Shown piece after piece: positions 1 through 8,205 of a stretch of 64,000 nt of DNA (position 1 is its first letter; each line of letters begins with the position of its first letter). Below the pieces are notes generated by a model. That model was not told the origin of the DNA. It worked only from the letters and a program-made list of their open reading frames with translations, and searched no databases. Source of the stretch: Bacillus changyiensis. Lineage in GTDB: Bacteria > Bacillota > Bacilli > Bacillales > Bacillaceae. Location: assembly GCF_027706145.1 (NCBI RefSeq), contig NZ_JAQFWW010000004.1:62001-126000 (forward strand). The letters run 5' to 3'. The position numbers and the translations under genes were made by a program.

Positions 1-872
1 TCAAGTGAAGGTATGTGGATTGTCATCGGAATCCTTCGCAAAAATGTTTTAAGTAAGACAGAGCTTGGGTTTTCTGTTGTAGCACAAATAAATAATACTT
101 TTGCTGTTCTTTTATGTTCTGTTTCACCTAATCGATTGTACATACCGCTATCAATAAAGTAAAATAGCATTTCTTGTCCTTCAGGGGGAAGACGATGTAT
201 TTCATCCATAAAAAGAATACCTTCATTGGCATGCTCAACTAAACCAGCTTTATCATCATTGGCACCTGTGAATGTCCCTTTTTTATGTCCAAATAATTGG
301 GATAGCAAGAGCTGAGGATTGTTATAGTAATCCGCACAATTAAATGTGATAAACGGAGCACCTGACTTTAATATTTTCGAATAAATGGCAAACTGATAAA
401 TGCGGTTTGCAAAAAGGGACTTACCTGAACCCGTTGGTCCTAAAAGTAGCATATGTAAACCATGTGGAGGATAAAAAACAGCTGCTTTCGCTTGAGATAC
501 TGCTTTCTTTAAGCTCCCTTTTGCTCCGATCATTAATTCCAGCGGATTTGTAGAAATGGTTTGATTCACTCTTTTTTGCTGACCAAGCAGCTCTTGCAGT
601 TCATTTACTTCCATCAATTTGTTATTCCATTTTTGGTTAAACGCGCTTTCCACTATTTCTACAGGGATATAACGAACCGGGAACGTTTTAATCTTCATTA
701 CTTTTTTGGAACGAACAAGATTGTTTAATTCAAAGCTGACATTCGAGCGCTCCATTTCCAATTGATCAGCGATTTCCTGTGCTGTATTTCCTTGTATCTT
801 TAAAAGTTGATCTAAGCTCATTTCATTAAAATTATGAAATAATTGCTGATAAATTTTTTCAATTCTTTTCAT
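1..872 (-). CDS. LevR-like sigma-54-dependent transcriptional activator (3' end cut by window edge)
   Basis: The first 290 codons of a minus-strand gene run off the left edge. The N-terminus has a winged-helix-like segment (about residues 1-65), followed by an AAA+ sigma-54 interaction domain. That domain shows Walker A GPTGSGKS, the sigma-54 contact loop in variant form GTFTGA, and Walker B-like FMDEIHRLP. This order (HTH first, then AAA+) is that of LevR/ManR-type activators, which usually end in PTS regulation domains and EII-like domains; those parts are outside the window, so the sugar system controlled is unknown. The ATG at 872 is preceded by AAGGGTGA. Likely role: activating a sigma-54 promoter of a PTS or sugar operon. 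Confidence 0.85.
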   Translation of the reverse strand, partial: MKRIEKIYQQLFHNFNEMSLDQLLKIQGNTAQEIADQLEMERSNVSFELNNLVRSKKVMKIKTFPVRYIPVEIVESAFNQKWNNKLMEVNELQELLGQQKRVNQTISTNPLELMIGAKGSLKKAVSQAKAAVFYPPHGLHMLLLGPTGSGKSLFANRIYQFAIYSKILKSGAPFITFNCADYYNNPQLLLSQLFGHKKGTFTGANDDKAGLVEHANEGILFMDEIHRLPPEGQEMLFYFIDSGMYNRLGETEHKRTAKVLFICATTENPSSVLLKTFLRRIPMTIHIPSL

Positions 873-1034
873 ATCTGTCACCCTTCGCCAGTGATCATGA
901 TGCTTCAAATTTAAAGATCAAGTCTTCTTTAAAATATCACTCCTAAGACCCTTTTTTCAGAAACTTTTAAAATAATAATAGTTTGTTTAATCATACATGC
1001 CAGTTGTAAGCTTTTCAAGTTAACTTCCAAGCGT

Positions 1035-1065
1035 AAAAAAGCCAACCGGTAAACTCCGGTTGACT
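1035..1065 (-). terminator. Rho-independent terminator after the MFS gene
   Basis: On the minus strand an inverted repeat (AGTCAACCGG / CCGGTTGGCT) is followed by a T run. It lies just past the stop codon of the MFS transporter gene. Confidence 0.85.
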
Positions 1066-1075
1066 TGCTAAATGA

Positions 1076-2236
1076 TCAGGACTTTAGTCTATTTAAGGGA
1101 ATTAAATAGATAAGGAATATAACGCTTAATATCAGATAAGCCATTTTCAAACCGAAACTCCCAGCTATCCCACTTGCCAAAAGTGGCCCCATCATCATGC
1201 CAAATGAGTAACCGGTGTTATAAACAGCAAATGTAACACCTTGGGAAACAACACCTACTTGATCAGAAATCTCAGCTAATTTCGGAAGCGCAGGTGTTAA
1301 CACAACGCCTAGACTGATACCTAACATGGCAAGAGTAACGATTTGTAACCATAATTGAGTTGGGAGTGCATTCAATGGTAAAGTAACGGCTACTAAAATA
1401 ACACCTACCATCATCGTTTTCACATACCCAAATTTTGTTGAGAACGCCCCAATTAAAGGAGCCGACAAACCATAAGCTAAAGTGACAACAATAAACATCG
1501 TACCTATCACTCCAGGACTTAGATTCAAATGTTCATATAAGTGGATAGGTAGTGTTGGCTCAATACTTGCAAACACTGCTGACCCAATGACTGCAACACC
1601 GACTATCATCAGTACCTGTTTTCTACGCAAAACATGAAAAGGTGAAGAAAAGTTTTCTGCCCTAGAATCATTTACACTCCTCAAAAAAACGATACTTAGT
1701 ATGGCAGCAATAAGGGCAATTCCCACAGCTACGAAGAATGGCGCTTGATATCCTCCCCATTCGTATAGCCAGCCACCAATCAGCGGTCCTAGCAATACCC
1801 CGCCTGCTTGACTTGACATTGCAGTTCCCATTGCTTTCCCACGCTCTTCTCGAGGAAAATTCTCAGCTAGTAGTGACAGACCAGCTGTCCAAGGAATAGA
1901 TGCTGCTACACCTTGTAGAAAACGAGCAAGAACCAAAACCCAAAAATTTACTGCAAGTGCATAAACCATTGTCGTCATAGCAAGACTTACAAGCCCAAAA
2001 ACCAATAGTTTCTTTCTGCCAATTCGATCTGCTAAAGCCCCAAAAATTGGTGTTGATATCAATAAAGCAATAGCATAACTTGCAAATAAAAGTCCGATCT
2101 TTGATTGGCTCGCTCCCAATGCTTCTGCATAGATAGGCAAAAATGGCACCACTAAACCATACATCAACATATCTGTAAAAATTGCAACCATCACAACACT
2201 AAGTACTCGTTTTTTGGATGAATACAGTGATTTCAT
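1076..2236 (-). CDS. MFS drug-efflux-type transporter (DHA1 family)
   Basis: A 386-residue integral membrane protein with about 12 hydrophobic segments, typical of major facilitator proton antiporters. The loop between segments 2 and 3 carries the MFS signature GALADRIGRKK. After segment 5 there is a glycine-rich stretch (GGVLLGPLIGGWL) resembling antiporter motif C. The substrate cannot be told from sequence; multidrug efflux is the usual assignment. The ATG at 2236 has AGAGGG 8 nt upstream, better than the TTG one codon earlier. The PadR repressor gene lies directly upstream on the same strand with a palindrome between the two genes, suggesting local control. Confidence 0.85.
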   Translation of the reverse strand: MKSLYSSKKRVLSVVMVAIFTDMLMYGLVVPFLPIYAEALGASQSKIGLLFASYAIALLISTPIFGALADRIGRKKLLVFGLVSLAMTTMVYALAVNFWVLVLARFLQGVAASIPWTAGLSLLAENFPREERGKAMGTAMSSQAGGVLLGPLIGGWLYEWGGYQAPFFVAVGIALIAAILSIVFLRSVNDSRAENFSSPFHVLRRKQVLMIVGVAVIGSAVFASIEPTLPIHLYEHLNLSPGVIGTMFIVVTLAYGLSAPLIGAFSTKFGYVKTMMVGVILVAVTLPLNALPTQLWLQIVTLAMLGISLGVVLTPALPKLAEISDQVGVVSQGVTFAVYNTGYSFGMMMGPLLASGIAGSFGLKMAYLILSVIFLIYLIPLNRLKS

Positions 2237-2269
2237 CAACCGTTCCCTCTCCTGTTTATTTAATATTTA

Positions 2270-2287
2270 ATACTAAATGTTTAGTAT
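2270..2287. promoter_or_regulatory. Candidate PadR operator upstream of the MFS gene
   Basis: ATACTAAA and TTTAGTAT form a perfect 8-bp inverted repeat around a TG centre, about 33 bp upstream of the MFS start. AT-rich palindromes with ATAC/GTAT ends are typical targets of PadR-family repressors. Binding by the adjacent PadR is inferred. Confidence 0.5.
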
Positions 2288-2337
2288 TAATATATAAGTA
2301 TTATATATTGAATATAAAATAAAGTAAAGCTTTTAAA

Positions 2338-2370
2338 TAAAAAACCACCGTCATAATCAGACGGTGGTGG
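2338..2370 (-). terminator. Rho-independent terminator after the PadR gene
   Basis: CCACCGTC / GACGGTGG hairpin followed by TTTTTT on the minus strand, between the PadR stop and the MFS promoter region. The MFS gene is therefore probably transcribed from its own promoter. Confidence 0.85.
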
Positions 2371-2379
2371 AAATATCGT

Positions 2380-2925
2380 TTAATGTTTTGATTGATCTTT
2401 TAATAAGTCCTGTTTCAATTCCTCTAAAAATTTCAATTGTAAATCACATTGATCATACATGTTTTTGAAGATAAACATGACGTTTTTCGGAATTTCACCA
2501 ACTTCCTCTTTTTTTCTTTGTCCTTCCACCATTTCATCATAAATACTTTGAATCGCCTGCTGCTGAACAGTTAAGGCTTCAATGATTTCTTCAAGAGGTG
2601 CTTCATCCATAAATGTTAGGACCGTATATAATGGGGTTGGAAAAACAACCGATTCTTTTTTAAATGAATGAATCAACATTCTATGAAATTCTTCTTTTCC
2701 TTTTGAAGTGATGGAGTAAATGGCTCTTGTACGATTCCCCGTCTGCTCTAATGTCTGCAGGGTTACCAATTCATCTTTATCAAGTTTTTTTAGAGCATGA
2801 TAAATCGAGGCTGGCTGAACATATGCCCACTTATCTGTTTGAGCAGATTGCATTTTCTGCTGAATTTCATAACCAGACATTGGACCATACTTTAACAACA
2901 AACCTAGAACCATTACAATTGTCAT
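2380..2925 (-). CDS. PadR family transcriptional regulator
   Basis: 181 residues. The N-terminal winged helix (about 1-85) has the PadR pattern: LLKYGPMSGYEIQ, then YVQPASIYHALKKLDKDELV and the wing region TRAIYSITSKGKEEF. The C-terminal half is helical (Vir-type dimerisation domain). PadR proteins repress their own or neighbouring genes, often efflux or stress genes, and release DNA on binding phenolics or drugs. GGAGTG precedes the ATG at 2925. Placed ahead of an MFS pump, it most likely controls that pump. Confidence 0.85.
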   Translation of the reverse strand: MTIVMVLGLLLKYGPMSGYEIQQKMQSAQTDKWAYVQPASIYHALKKLDKDELVTLQTLEQTGNRTRAIYSITSKGKEEFHRMLIHSFKKESVVFPTPLYTVLTFMDEAPLEEIIEALTVQQQAIQSIYDEMVEGQRKKEEVGEIPKNVMFIFKNMYDQCDLQLKFLEELKQDLLKDQSKH

Positions 2926-3032
2926 TTTATCACTCCGTTCAATCTTTATGTATCATCTTAAATTTGTAATGTTTCTTTAATCGTAATGTTCTCTTAACAA
3001 ATTGTAAAGGGTCTAAACAAAAACCGAATGTG

Positions 3033-3574
3033 TTATTTTGAGTTCAAGTCATGATTGTAATAAAAAAGAGAAGCCGTGTAGGCTTCCCTCATTATCCAAT
3101 TGCAGAGATTAGAGAATTGCTTTTCAAAATTCGCCAATTCCTCTTGATCTACTGAAAAAACGGAATCTGCATAAAATTTTCCGTGAATTCCTGTAAGAGA
3201 ACCTTCATACAACTCTAAAACCATGAATTCTTCAAGATTGGTCCCCTCAGCTGTTTGAATATTGTATTTCATTGCATTTTCAAAACCAAAGCGATGGTAG
3301 TAGTTGGGGTTTCCAAAAATAACGATTCCTCGATGACCTAAAGCTTTTGCAGCTTCAATCGAATCATTCATAAGCAAACTGCCAATGCCGTTTCCTTGAT
3401 ATGAGGGCAAGACAGCCAAAGGCCCCATACATAAAATGTCAAACTCACCATCATCATGAACCACTTTTGCTTTCGAGTAAATAATATGACCTACAACTAC
3501 AATCACCTAGGTTTATATACATCCCAAAACGCTTCTCTTATAATATATTCTGCTTTTTGAAATCTAATGGACAT
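3033..3574 (-). pseudogene. Decayed GNAT N-acetyltransferase
   Basis: The downstream part (3033-3506) keeps the acetyl-CoA binding core LAVLPSYQGNGIGSLLM and the family C-terminus, but its only start is a GTG with no ribosome binding site and it begins in the middle of the fold. Upstream, in another frame, 3507-3574 encodes the missing family N-terminus (begins MSIRFQ, contains IREAFWDVYKP) and then hits a stop. Roughly 30-40 codons that normally join the two pieces are absent. I read this as an internal deletion plus frameshift that inactivated the gene. Confidence 0.75.
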
Positions 3575-3699
3575 ATTCAAATTATATATAATCCAATTTT
3601 CCCAAAAGGTAAATAGAGGATTTAAAACTTCAGCAAACGGTTCTTCTCCACTGTAAAATGAGAAAAACACTCGCACTCGTTTAAAAGCTCTAATTGTTG

Positions 3700-4113
3700 C
3701 TATTTTCCCCTATGCTTTGCTTTAGCTTTTTGTTTTCTCAATAAATATTTTTGTTCTTTGATTTTTTCTCGCAGTTGTTTATTGTGTTTCTTTTTCTGTT
3801 CCTTCTTGGCTTCATATTCCTGTTTTATAGCTAGTTGAGCCTTTGTTGATACACCGGTGTTCTTCATTTCTTTAGAAATTTTCCGCTGTAATCTTTTTGG
3901 GTTGATTTTCTTTTTAGATCTTGTTTTTATCGTCATTCCTTCTTGTTCAGACTGAGAGATGATTTGTAACAGCTGATGATGAATAAAATCGATGACTTGC
4001 TCATCATTGGGCTCATGACCAAACATATGACGATATGCCTTTAATTTCCCGTTTTCTACAACTTCAATAATTCCTATCCAAAATTGACCATCATAGTAAA
4101 TTGTTAATTTCAT
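3700..4113 (-). CDS. yjdF: YjdF family protein (DUF2992)
   Basis: 137 residues. The N-terminal half is a small alpha/beta domain beginning MKLTIYYDGQFWIGIIE and including MFGHEPNDEQVIDFIHH. The C-terminal half is a long, very basic helix rich in K, R, Q and E. This matches B. subtilis YjdF, whose function is unknown but which is classically under a yjdF riboswitch responding to azaaromatic compounds. Such a leader is visible here (4118-4240). The ATG at 4113 follows a strong GAGGAGGG. Confidence 0.85.
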   Translation of the reverse strand: MKLTIYYDGQFWIGIIEVVENGKLKAYRHMFGHEPNDEQVIDFIHHQLLQIISQSEQEGMTIKTRSKKKINPKRLQRKISKEMKNTGVSTKAQLAIKQEYEAKKEQKKKHNKQLREKIKEQKYLLRKQKAKAKHRGK

Positions 4114-4117
4114 AACA

Positions 4118-4240
4118 ATTCCCTCCTCTAAAATGACTAAAGAATGATGGACATCCCGAGGAGGGGAAGGTTACTGACATTTAAAAATGCATCCGGACTA
4201 CCAACCGGATTGTGTTTTTTCATTCTTCTTCAATGTAAAT
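4118..4240 (-). promoter_or_regulatory. yjdF-type riboswitch leader with SD sequestration
   Basis: The 5' leader of yjdF contains a hairpin ATCCGG-8 nt-CCGGAT (4191-4210) and a downstream pyrimidine run CCCTCCTC (complement of 4158-4165). That run is exactly complementary to the gene's own Shine-Dalgarno GAGGAGGG (complement of 4121-4128). Position ahead of a DUF2992 gene plus these elements fits the yjdF RNA motif. The 8-nt match suggests translational control by hiding the ribosome binding site. Class assignment is from gene context and remembered motif features, not from a covariance search. Confidence 0.75.
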
Positions 4241-4287
4241 TTTAACAAATCTTTTCATGAAAGAAAAGAATAATAAATCGAACTCTT

Positions 4288-5550
4288 TTAAACATGGTCC
4301 TTATTCACTGTAAAACAAATTGTATCTTTAGCTTTAAATAAAGCATTCTCCAACTTTTCCGCATCATTGGATTCCCCAAGGATGACCCCATAATAACTTG
4401 AAAAATCTTTCGGTGGTCGTTTTACTTGATCGCCAACCTGTTTGACAGGAATATATGTAGTAACACAATCGGTTTCCAAAGCCTGAATGACACCTTGAAT
4501 AGATGTAATCAAACCTTCTTTTTCGGGTAAAAGAATAATCATTCCTGCAAATCTTTTATAGTCTCTTAACTGATCGAAACAGACTGTTTCACCGACTGCC
4601 ATTTTGATCACTTCTGCTTGAAAAGAGTGATCTGTAGCCATTTTAATTAAATGTGATGCAATATAACCGCCTCCAGGTCTTGCGGCACATTCTATCATTT
4701 TGACTCCGTTTGTTGTAACTCTACACTCTAGGTGGAATGCACTATCGTTAAGCCCAAGTGCCTTGACGGCTTGCTCAGCCTTCTTTTCAATTTCACGAAT
4801 CACCGCTTGCGGTTTTGCAGAAGGAAACTGTGCGAAATATTCCAGTGAGTAGTCTGGTGTTACATGTTTATCAGTCACTCCTGCAATATACACTTTTCCA
4901 TGTTGAACAAGACCGTCTACTGTTACTTCTGGGCCGGCCAAATATTCCTCTGCAATGTATTCGTTTGGAAAATATGAATATATTTTATCTTTGTCTGGTG
5001 ATGTTAAGTTCAGCATTTGTTGATAGGCTTTTTCCAGTTGATCCATAGATTCAATTTTTAATATCGATTTACTACCAGAAGCTCCAACCGGTTTGAAAAT
5101 AAACGGAAAAGTTAGTTTTTTTGCAGCCGATTTTAGTTCTTCAAAGGATGTCACTCTCATAAATTTTGGTGAGAGACCTGGTACATGTTCCCATGACTTT
5201 CGCATGAGATATTTATTTCTTGCATTTTTTGCAGCACTGGCACGTGGACCAGGTAATCCTAATTGATTGGTTATATAGGAAACGAGCTCCACATCCTTAT
5301 CAGACCATGTCAATACACCTGAGATCGGATGTTTTTCATGGTATTTTAGCACATCTTTTAAGACTGTTTCTTGACAGTAGGTGTTGGATAAAATGAAATC
5401 ATCGATTAATGAAAGGTCTATATCAGGTTTTTTATCAGCCAACAACACCACTCTCAAACCTAATTTTCTTGCTTGTTTAAGTGGTTCGACCCTTTCGACA
5501 GGATGAGATCTCAAGTTCATGTATAAAATCGTTTTGGTTTCACACTTCAT
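4288..5550 (-). CDS. ATP-grasp domain ligase (BacD/carboxylate-amine ligase-like)
   Basis: 420 residues. The order is an N-terminal Rossmann-like pre-ATP-grasp domain (about 1-110), the ATP-grasp lid and core with the glycine loop FKPVGASGSKSI, and the metal/ATP-binding segment HLECRVTTNGVKMIECAARPGGG with its conserved E and N/R residues. Proteins of this shape join a carboxylate to an amine using ATP, for example L-amino acid ligase BacD. The substrates are unknown. ATG 5550 is chosen over an upstream TTG because AAGGAG sits 10 nt before it. It is divergent from a PLP aminotransferase, a pairing that could belong to a small amino-acid or dipeptide pathway. Confidence 0.8.
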   Translation of the reverse strand: MKCETKTILYMNLRSHPVERVEPLKQARKLGLRVVLLADKKPDIDLSLIDDFILSNTYCQETVLKDVLKYHEKHPISGVLTWSDKDVELVSYITNQLGLPGPRASAAKNARNKYLMRKSWEHVPGLSPKFMRVTSFEELKSAAKKLTFPFIFKPVGASGSKSILKIESMDQLEKAYQQMLNLTSPDKDKIYSYFPNEYIAEEYLAGPEVTVDGLVQHGKVYIAGVTDKHVTPDYSLEYFAQFPSAKPQAVIREIEKKAEQAVKALGLNDSAFHLECRVTTNGVKMIECAARPGGGYIASHLIKMATDHSFQAEVIKMAVGETVCFDQLRDYKRFAGMIILLPEKEGLITSIQGVIQALETDCVTTYIPVKQVGDQVKRPPKDFSSYYGVILGESNDAEKLENALFKAKDTICFTVNKDHV

Positions 5551-5720
5551 AACAAACAAACTCCTTTTCTTCCTATTTTCAAACTAGTCAAACCAGCACA
5601 CTAGCCCTTATGTCACACAAAATGCGCATAGCAAAACCATCCTTTTTATGCTAAAATATTTAACTATATTGAAAATATACCATTTTAGACGATAAATGCA
5701 AATAACAAAAGGAGGTTCAA

Positions 5721-7052
5721 ATGAACAAACTAGCTGCAGAATTAAATGAAACCATTCAAAAGAAAAACCCATTTGTATTCAGTTTATTATCAAATCTAGG
5801 CAAAAAGATTTTTTTCCCGAAAGGAATTCTAACGCAAGCGGCAGAAGCAAAAGAGAAAGCTTACAAAATGAACGCTACGATCGGCATTGCGACAGAGCAT
5901 GGGGAACCGATGCACTTGAAAGGGGTAAGTGAACAGCTGAATCTAAAACCGACTGATGTCTTTCCATACGCACCTCCCGGTGGAAAAATGGAGCTAAGAC
6001 AGGAATGGAAAAATAAATTAATCCAGGATAACAGTTCGTTAGCGGAACAAGATATTCATCTTCCCATTGTGACTCATGCTATCACCCATGGATTGAGTAT
6101 TGTAGCCGATCTGTTTTGTGATAGTCATGATACAGTCATCGTCCCTGATAAACTGTGGGGAAACTATAAATTAACATTTGAGACTAGAAGAGATGCTCAA
6201 TTTGCTTACTTCCCGTTTTTCAACGAAAACAAGCAATTTAATATTAAAGGATTAGCTGAAACGATTGAAAAATCAGCTGATGAAAAATTAATCATATTGC
6301 TCAATTTCCCTAACAACCCAACCGGTTATACACCTACTGAGGAAGAGGCTAATCAACTTGCCGATGTTTTACGAACACAAGCTGCTGCAGGTAAAAAATT
6401 GCTTGTGATTGTTGACGATGCCTATTTTGGTCTATTCTATGAAGATTCCATGAAAGAATCGATTTTTTCTAAAATCGTCCATATTCATCCAAATGTATTT
6501 GCAGTCAAATTGGATGGCGCTACAAAAGAAGAATTTGTTTGGGGTTTACGAGTAGGCTTTTTAACTTTTCCAAATTTGGATCGAGATGTGAATGAGGCTC
6601 TTGAGAAAAAAGTGCTTGGCATCATCAGATCAACGATTTCAAGCGGAGCACACCCCTCTCAAACGATCGTGCTGAACGCGTTAAAACATACATCTTTCCA
6701 AAAGGAAAAAACAGATAAGTTCAATATTTTATTGAATAGAGCAAAAAAAGTAAAAGACGTGCTCACCGAGGAAACAAAGTATCATGACCAATGGGATCAC
6801 TATCCCTTTAATTCAGGTTATTTTATGTGTTTAAGACTTCATCATGTTCATGCAGAAGAGCTGAGAAATCATCTGTTAGCTCAATATGGGATCGGGACAA
6901 TCGCGATCAATGACAGCGATTTACGAATTGCTTTTTCATGTATTGAGGAGTCGGACATCAAAACGCTGTTTGATACAATTTATCAGGCGGCTGTTGAACT
7001 GACGAAAGAAAAGCACTTCCCTCAAATTCTAGCTGGAAATGACTCTATATGA
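5721..7052 (+). CDS. PLP-dependent aminotransferase, class I/II fold
   Basis: 443 residues with the fold type I pattern: NFPNNPTGY (about 196-203, cofactor-contacting Asn), VIVDDAYFG (about 229-237, Asp to the pyridine nitrogen) and the expected Schiff-base lysine Lys269 in LDGATKEE. AAAGGAGG precedes the ATG. The amino donor and acceptor are unknown. The last 100 or so codons (from 6721) are repeated almost perfectly at 12035-12326, 5.3 kb away. The extreme C-terminus (after 7012) differs from the second copy, so the final residues of this copy may come from the inserted segment. It is divergently arranged with the ATP-grasp ligase gene. Confidence 0.85.
   Translation: MNKLAAELNETIQKKNPFVFSLLSNLGKKIFFPKGILTQAAEAKEKAYKMNATIGIATEHGEPMHLKGVSEQLNLKPTDVFPYAPPGGKMELRQEWKNKLIQDNSSLAEQDIHLPIVTHAITHGLSIVADLFCDSHDTVIVPDKLWGNYKLTFETRRDAQFAYFPFFNENKQFNIKGLAETIEKSADEKLIILLNFPNNPTGYTPTEEEANQLADVLRTQAAAGKKLLVIVDDAYFGLFYEDSMKESIFSKIVHIHPNVFAVKLDGATKEEFVWGLRVGFLTFPNLDRDVNEALEKKVLGIIRSTISSGAHPSQTIVLNALKHTSFQKEKTDKFNILLNRAKKVKDVLTEETKYHDQWDHYPFNSGYFMCLRLHHVHAEELRNHLLAQYGIGTIAINDSDLRIAFSCIEESDIKTLFDTIYQAAVELTKEKHFPQILAGNDSI
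6721..7012 (+). repeat. 292-bp direct repeat, left copy
   Basis: Identical to 12035-12326 except for one base (G at 6890, A at 12204). It lies in the 3' part of the intact aminotransferase gene. With the right copy it brackets the SDP toxin island. Confidence 0.97.
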
Positions 7053-7129
7053 AAGAGATAAGTTAAGGTACTAACCCCAAAGCAAAAAGTATAAGAAACC
7101 CGGTATATCATGAACGAAAAGGGTAGACT

Positions 7130-7500
7130 TTTTTTGATTTGAAACAAGCAGTAAAGTTCGTTATACTGCTGTCCAATTAAAATGAATGACGCAAAATTCT
7201 TTAACGATCTTGTAGACTTTTCAACCTTTGGATACTCCAATAAGAGTTTCCGAGGGTTTTGTTTAATTTTGGACTTTTCGAGATACGCCAGTAGCCTTTC
7301 CTTCTATGCCCCGTTCGTAAGTACGCCCTTTTGGTACTCCTAGCCTGATGAGATTTCGCACTTTAGTCTCTGGGTTCTTTCAGTTCTTCCATAGACACAT
7401 GCGAAGCTTTCTTCGGGTCCAGGGTCCAATCTCTCTAAAGATTGATTTCGTACTGCTAATACAAAATATCCACACTATCCGATTAGATACTGGTCCAGTT
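7130..7500 (-). pseudogene. Remnant of group II intron reverse transcriptase/maturase (C-terminal part)
   Basis: Read on the minus strand with frameshifts, this stretch encodes the typical end of bacterial group II intron proteins: WTRRKLRMCLWKN, KVRNLIRLGVPKG, then in another frame KGYWRISKSPKLNKTLGNSYW and RLKSLQDR. These correspond to the maturase (X) domain and the segment after it. The reverse transcriptase core is absent and stops and frameshifts break the frame, so it is dead. Upstream hairpins (7588-7616 and 7707-7740) and a GTGCG at about 7799 could be residues of the intron RNA, but no domain V was recognised. Confidence 0.7.
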
Positions 7501-8205
7501 TTTTAATCCGATATTCTATTGGAAATGGCGTCTTCCTTGAAGTCATGTTTGACTTTCTTCTACATTCGTTTCAGGCTTTCTTTACCTTCACAATAGTATA
7601 CCTCCATCTATTGTGAGATGAAGTGGTCGGAAAACAAACTTTATCCTGCCCAGAAGCGCGGTTTTTTATTACCACGCTATAAACTCTTTGGAAACATACT
7701 AATATTAGTAGCACAGACCAAGGCCACGGTTTGTGCTACTATTTTTTATAGTAGCAGTGAAGAAAGGTCGAACAGTCTCTGAGACCATTTAGAGTCCGCA
7801 CTATAAACAGACCAACTTCACCCCCTTATATGAATCAGTTTAGTATGTTGGCTCCTCGGAGATCGTGTATAAGAAAATGGAATCGATAAGGTCATGTGAA
7901 GGCTTCTATGGTTGGCTAAAAAGGAGAGGAATAAATGAAACATGTAGCGCCCTTGATATCAGTATGGGCAAAATTACAATGGTTATTTACAATCAGTATC
8001 GTCAATATGAAGTAGAAAAAGAGATTAACCATAATCACTCCTCTTTTGAACAACTTCATTAGGTATATGAGGGGTACCCCCCTCCCTCCAAAAACTAAAT
8101 CACAACTTTGAAAAAAATCTTATGAAAAGAGCGTCCAATAGCCAAAAATCGACTTACTGGACAGCACCTTTTCCAAATGTGAGAAAAATCCAACTTATCC
8201 CACAC
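7501..8205. other. Gene-poor stretch between intron remnant and sdpI
   Basis: No convincing gene. It contains a perfect 9-bp inverted repeat (TCACAATAG / CTATTGTGA, 7588-7616), a strong 13-bp hairpin followed by T residues (7707-7748, listed separately), and a 65-codon open frame at 7865-8062 without a ribosome binding site. It is probably debris of mobile DNA, in keeping with the adjacent maturase fragment. Confidence 0.5.
7707..7748 (+). terminator. Terminator-like hairpin
   Basis: AGTAGCACAGACC / GGTTTGTGCTACT stem with one G-T pair, then ATTTTTT on the plus strand. No plus-strand gene of its own is close by, so it may instead be a structural leftover of the intron RNA. Confidence 0.5.

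Noticed and set aside
4191..4220. Plus-strand terminator-like hairpin followed by TTTTTT upstream of yjdF
   Set aside because: The stem belongs to the yjdF RNA on the minus strand; no plus-strand gene ends there.
7865..8062. 65-codon plus-strand frame next to the intron remnant
   Set aside because: No ribosome binding site and no recognisable family; treated as chance in decayed DNA.
7168..8165. Inverted 8-mers GCTGTCCA (7168) and TGGACAGC (8158) that could be IS ends
   Set aside because: Too short, no transposase between them and no target duplication found.
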